Assembly (NCBI GenBank): GCA_965199915.1
Contig: OZ241348.1
Span: forward strand, 4,712,001 to 4,776,000
Source: VXYL01 sp965199915
Lineage (GTDB): Bacteria; Pseudomonadota; Gammaproteobacteria; Pseudomonadales; Azotimanducaceae
Direction: 5' to 3'
DNA length: 64,000 bases
Shown here: one piece after another, positions 61,077 to 64,000 of the stretch
Layout: each line of letters opens with the position of its first letter
Position numbering within the stretch: position 1 is the stretch's first letter
Notes under the pieces: model-generated
What the model saw: only the letters and a program-made list of their open reading frames with translations
Database searches by the model: none
What the model was told of the DNA's origin: nothing
Made by a program: the position numbers and the translations under genes

Positions 61077-62276
61077 TCACAGCAACCGCGCGATGTCGCG
61101 GTCCACTTGCGCCTTCGTGGTGAGGTAGTCGTCGCCGGTGCGCGCGGCGATGGCGGCGATGTCGTCGTGCTCGGACTTCCACCGCGTCGATCCGTCCGGC
61201 AGCGCAACCACTTTCACGCGCACATCGCCGAGGGCGGTGGCGACGGTGGTTTCCTTTCTGGGCAACATGCGCTTGGTGACCTCGCGCAGACGCGCGCCAA
61301 TGGTGGTCGAGGCGTGGAACAACTCGGCGAGAACCGCATCGAGGTCGTCCCGCCGAACCAGCGCGGACACCTTGGTGCCCGGCCGCGCCTTCTTCATCAC
61401 AATGGGCGTGAGGAAGACGTCTTTGGCGCCTTTGGCGAACAGCGCGTCCATGAGCGGGCCGAACGCTTCCGCCGGCATGTCGTCGATGTTGCACTCCACT
61501 TCGATGTTGGTCTCCACCTCTAGCCCGTGCGCGGTCGCCGGCCGGGCGGCCGCCACGGTGCCGAGCGAGAGGCGCAGGGCGTTGGGTAGCGCGAAATCCC
61601 GCTGTCCGATGCCGTAGCCCACCACGCGGGGCGTGAACGCCGGCGGCGGATCGAAGGCGTCCACCGCGCATTGCAGAATCGCCGCGCCGGTGGGGGTGGT
61701 GGCTTCGCCCTCCACGCCTCCGTAGTGGCAGGGCGCCCCTTTGAGGATCTCGGCGGTGGCTGGAGCGGGCACGGGAAACACGCCGTGGGCGCAGCGCACC
61801 GTGCCTTTGCCCACCTCCACCGGCCCGCAATACGCCTGCTCCGCGCCCAAGTGTTGCAGGCCGATGGCGGCGCCAACGATGTCGGCGATGGAATCCGTCG
61901 CCCCCACTTCGTGAAAGTGGACGCGCTCGATGGGCAGCCCGTGTATCTTCGCTTCCGCCTTGGCGATGGCCTCGAACATCGCGAATGCTCGAGCGCGCAC
62001 CGCGGGAGCGTAGCCGGCGCGGTCGATGACGTTTTTGATCTCGCGCAAGCCGCGCTTTGGGCGCACCGCGTCCGCCGCGAGCCGCACACTCGCCCGCGTG
62101 CCCGAAACGCCCCGTTTGCCGGCGCTTTCCACCACCAACTCGAACTCGTCGGCCGCCTCCAGGCGCCCGAGTTCGCGGCGGAGGTGGTCCGCCGGCACGC
62201 CGACATCGATCAACGCGCCCAAGTGCATGTCGCCGGAAATGCCGGCGAAGCACTCGTAGAGCAGCGCGTCCGCCAT
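61077..62276 (-). CDS. larC: nickel pincer cofactor biosynthesis protein LarC
   Basis: A 399-residue protein of normal LarC length. It starts ALLYECFAGISGDMHLGALI, has ERVHFHEVGATDSIADIVGA, the cofactor part HGVFPVPAPATAEIL and GEATTPTGAAIL, and the C-terminal ETNIEVECNIDDMPAEAFGP. LarC inserts nickel into the pyridinium cofactor of lactate racemase and related enzymes. It is one continuous gene, not split by a programmed frameshift as in some species. larB, larE and larA are not in the window. It lies 26 bases after the aldo/keto reductase gene and is probably co-transcribed. Confidence 0.92.
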   Translation of the reverse strand: MADALLYECFAGISGDMHLGALIDVGVPADHLRRELGRLEAADEFELVVESAGKRGVSGTRASVRLAADAVRPKRGLREIKNVIDRAGYAPAVRARAFAMFEAIAKAEAKIHGLPIERVHFHEVGATDSIADIVGAAIGLQHLGAEQAYCGPVEVGKGTVRCAHGVFPVPAPATAEILKGAPCHYGGVEGEATTPTGAAILQCAVDAFDPPPAFTPRVVGYGIGQRDFALPNALRLSLGTVAAARPATAHGLEVETNIEVECNIDDMPAEAFGPLMDALFAKGAKDVFLTPIVMKKARPGTKVSALVRRDDLDAVLAELFHASTTIGARLREVTKRMLPRKETTVATALGDVRVKVVALPDGSTRWKSEHDDIAAIAARTGDDYLTTKAQVDRDIARLL

Positions 62277-62302
62277 CCCGGCGCCGCCGGCCGGCGAGCG
62301 CG

Positions 62303-63535
62303 CTACGCCAGCATGCGGTGAGTCGGAGCGCAGAACTTGTCGATGGGGATGCGGTGCGTGCAGGCGTTCGCGCAGGGCTGCCCGTCGCACGAGAGGCAAG
62401 CCTCCGCGTTCACTTCGAGACGCCCGTACTCCTCCCGCGCAAGCCGCGTGTCGCGGTAGTCCACCGCGTACATCCTGGTGCGAAGCACATCGGCGATGGG
62501 CACGCCGTAGGGGCAGGCGCCTTCGCAGTCGTTGCACACGTGCCGGCAATAGCTGTCGCCGTTCAACATGGCGTAGCGCTCCAAGAGGTCCATGTCGCCG
62601 GCGGCCAACTTGCGCCAGCCGGACGCGCCAAGGTACTCGTCCACGCTGTCCGTGCTGTTCATGGTGATCACCACCGCGTCCACATGCGGGTTGGACAGGC
62701 ACCACCGAAACGCCGCCTGGGCGAACGTGGCATCGCCGGTCTCGAACGGGCGCATGTCGTTTAGGCGCGCTCCCTTGAGCGTCTTCATCACCGTGACGCC
62801 CACGTTCTTCGCCTTCCCCTTGGCGAGCACGCGCGGCAGGTCCTGCTGCGTCGCCACGAAGTCGAAGTCCTTCGTCAGGCTCTCGTAGAACTTCGGGTCT
62901 TGGCCGAAGTTGTGCGCCACCAGCACCACGTCCACCATGTCTTCGTCGAACACGTAGTCCAAGCACTCGATGAGGCGGCCGCCGTGCCCGGACATGCCGG
63001 CGAACCGGATCTTGCCCTGCTCCTTGGCCTTGGCGACGAAAGCGCGCCAGTGGGGGTTCTTCATCACGTTCACGTCGTTGACGGCGTGGTTCATGTAGAT
63101 GTCCACGTAGTCCGTCTGCAGGCGTTTCAGCGACGCTTCAAGACGTGCCATCAGCTCGTTCCCGCTGGTGTTCGCCTTGGTCATGGTCTTGGAGGTGATG
63201 ACGACCTTGTCCCGCCGCCCCTTGAGCGCGTTGCCCAGCGTGGTTTCGGACTGGCTGCGCGCGTAGCTCTCGGCGGTGTCGAAGTAGTTGATGCCGGCGT
63301 CCAAGGCATGGTGTACCACATGTTCCTGGCCCGTGCGCAGGGCGGCGCTGCCGAACGAGATGTCCGAGATCTCCAGCCCGGTTCGACCGAGCGTGGCGTA
63401 GCGCTTCACAACGCCGGGGCGCGTGATCTCGTTCGGCGCGGCGTGGGCGGCGAAGGGCAGGGCGGCGGTCGCGGCCGCGCCGGTGCGCAGGAAACCGCGG
63501 CGGTTTGTCGCCAGCGACGGTTGATCGGTAGACAT
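62303..63535 (-). CDS. Tat-exported aldo/keto reductase with 4Fe-4S C-terminus
   Basis: A 410-residue periplasmic oxidoreductase. Twin-arginine signal NRRGFLRTGAAATAALPFAA, then the AKR barrel with catalytic Asp/Tyr in YFDTAESYARSQSE, Lys in VVITSKTMTK and, in place of the usual His, DIYMNHAVNDV. The C-terminus has a ferredoxin-like double cluster (CRHVCNDCEGACPYG and CLSCDGQPCANAC). This architecture is common in proteobacteria and planctomycetes; the substrate is unknown. GGGGGA precedes the ATG at 63535; the upstream open frame is not protein-like. It heads the larC operon. Confidence 0.88.
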   Translation of the reverse strand: MSTDQPSLATNRRGFLRTGAAATAALPFAAHAAPNEITRPGVVKRYATLGRTGLEISDISFGSAALRTGQEHVVHHALDAGINYFDTAESYARSQSETTLGNALKGRRDKVVITSKTMTKANTSGNELMARLEASLKRLQTDYVDIYMNHAVNDVNVMKNPHWRAFVAKAKEQGKIRFAGMSGHGGRLIECLDYVFDEDMVDVVLVAHNFGQDPKFYESLTKDFDFVATQQDLPRVLAKGKAKNVGVTVMKTLKGARLNDMRPFETGDATFAQAAFRWCLSNPHVDAVVITMNSTDSVDEYLGASGWRKLAAGDMDLLERYAMLNGDSYCRHVCNDCEGACPYGVPIADVLRTRMYAVDYRDTRLAREEYGRLEVNAEACLSCDGQPCANACTHRIPIDKFCAPTHRMLA

Positions 63536-63952
63536 GAGGCTGTCCCCCCAGCAAGAAAGTCTACGCCGTAGCCTACGCCAACCTAGCGCTTGCGCCAAGC
63601 CGAATTGTGCGGCGCTTGCGGTGTCGCGGCGTGTGGCTGTAGCCGTTTCCACCGCGGCAGGCGGAAAACTGTGGAGAAGCCGCAGAGAAACCCACTGCAA
63701 CTTCCATTGTTTCTCCACTTGGGCTCCACCGAAAGGGGGAAAAGTCATGGAACTATTCGCCCATGGTCGATGTCCTACAACACAAGCGGTTCATGGCTGG
63801 TTGAGTTTTCAGCCCATTGCCATAGCCGACCGAGCGTTCACAGCGGTACCGTGGTCGTCAACAACAACAGGACACCAACAATAGGTCACAAAGGAGAGCG
63901 CAAGGAAGAGAGTGCAAGGAAGAGAGCAATTACAACAAGGAGCGGCGGCAAC
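63536..63952. other. intergenic region, 417 bp, no gene seen
   Basis: No frame looks coding. It should hold the promoter of the reductase-larC operon. A short tandem repeat of two 14-base units (GCAAGGAAGAGAGT) lies at 63900-63926. Confidence 0.5.
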
Positions 63953-64000
63953 TCACCCCTGCCCGCCGCAAAACGCGAAAGCGATCAACGCCCCGGCGAT
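63953..64000 (-). CDS. C-terminal end of a gene entering from the right edge
   Basis: Sixteen codons reading IAGALIAFAFCGGQG and a TGA, in keeping with the hydrophobic end of a membrane protein. Too short for any firm call. Confidence 0.25.
   Translation of the reverse strand: MAGALIAFAFCGGQG

Noticed and set aside
61077..62966. 629-codon extension of LarC upstream to 62966
   Set aside because: The upstream part overlaps the reductase gene out of frame; the ATG at 62276 begins the conserved LarC sequence.
63900..63926. Tandem 14-base units considered as the start of a CRISPR or iteron array
   Set aside because: Only two units without spacers and no cas or rep gene.

Overview
The window is GC-rich, tightly packed bacterial DNA. 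It has Gram-negative hallmarks: a TonB-dependent outer-membrane receptor, a lipoprotein and a Tat-exported aldo/keto reductase. That suggests a proteobacterium. The large leucine-rich-repeat exported protein, the crowd of toxin-antitoxin (TA) loci and the many decaying genes would suit a host-associated (for example sponge-symbiont) lineage, but that is inference. No rRNA, tRNA or CRISPR array was seen. Many genes carry single-base frameshifts, so either the genome is eroding or the assembly has indel errors.

Layout. 0-9.3 kb: edge-truncated helical protein, a DUF5677-like protein, a lipoprotein, a 1.1-kaa LRR protein translationally coupled to a superinfection-immunity-like membrane protein, and helicase relics. 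9.3-15.2 kb: an ATPase/TOPRIM (DUF4276) pair, a DUF3565-DUF1971 fusion, a PhyH dioxygenase, a VapBC pair, an AAA ATPase and relics. 15.3-23.8 kb is metabolic and transport DNA: aldo/keto reductase, a heterodimeric ABC exporter and a TonB receptor. 23.9-28 kb: two DUF4143 ATPases and several TA loci, some broken. 28-47.1 kb is the main defence island: a 1985-aa helicase/DUF1998 protein ending in a LexA-like S24 peptidase domain, a SNF2 helicase overlapping it by 4 bp, an IS-disrupted HigA-like gene, an AT-rich anchored protein, a fossil of a second copy of the helicase operon followed by an intact HigA gene, a HicAB pair, and a 1.5-kaa adenine-type DNA methyltransferase. 47.1-56 kb: a three-gene DUF6731/membrane-protein cassette, an Xre-ImmA/PIN pair, further TA loci and fossils, an intact IS, and HicA with a wHTH-HicB fusion. 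56.3-59.3 kb: a cytosine-5 methyltransferase coupled to a GHKL ATPase-nuclease broken by two frameshifts. 59.4-64 kb: a third DUF4143 ATPase with a striking palindromic control region, a HicA relic, larC and a Tat/4Fe-4S aldo/keto reductase.

How the genes fit together. The 28-47 kb helicases plus methyltransferase resemble a compact DISARM/Druantia-like anti-phage system (DUF1998 helicase, SNF2 helicase, modification enzyme), with an unusual self-contained S24 domain and a linked HigA-type regulator. A degraded second copy shows that the SNF2-HigA linkage is older than the present locus. The 56-59 kb genes fit a GHKL-type restriction-modification unit, and the 9-11 kb ATPase/TOPRIM pair recalls PARIS/OLD logic. 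TA loci and two families of short intergenic repeats sit at the seams between these blocks, consistent with modular turnover.
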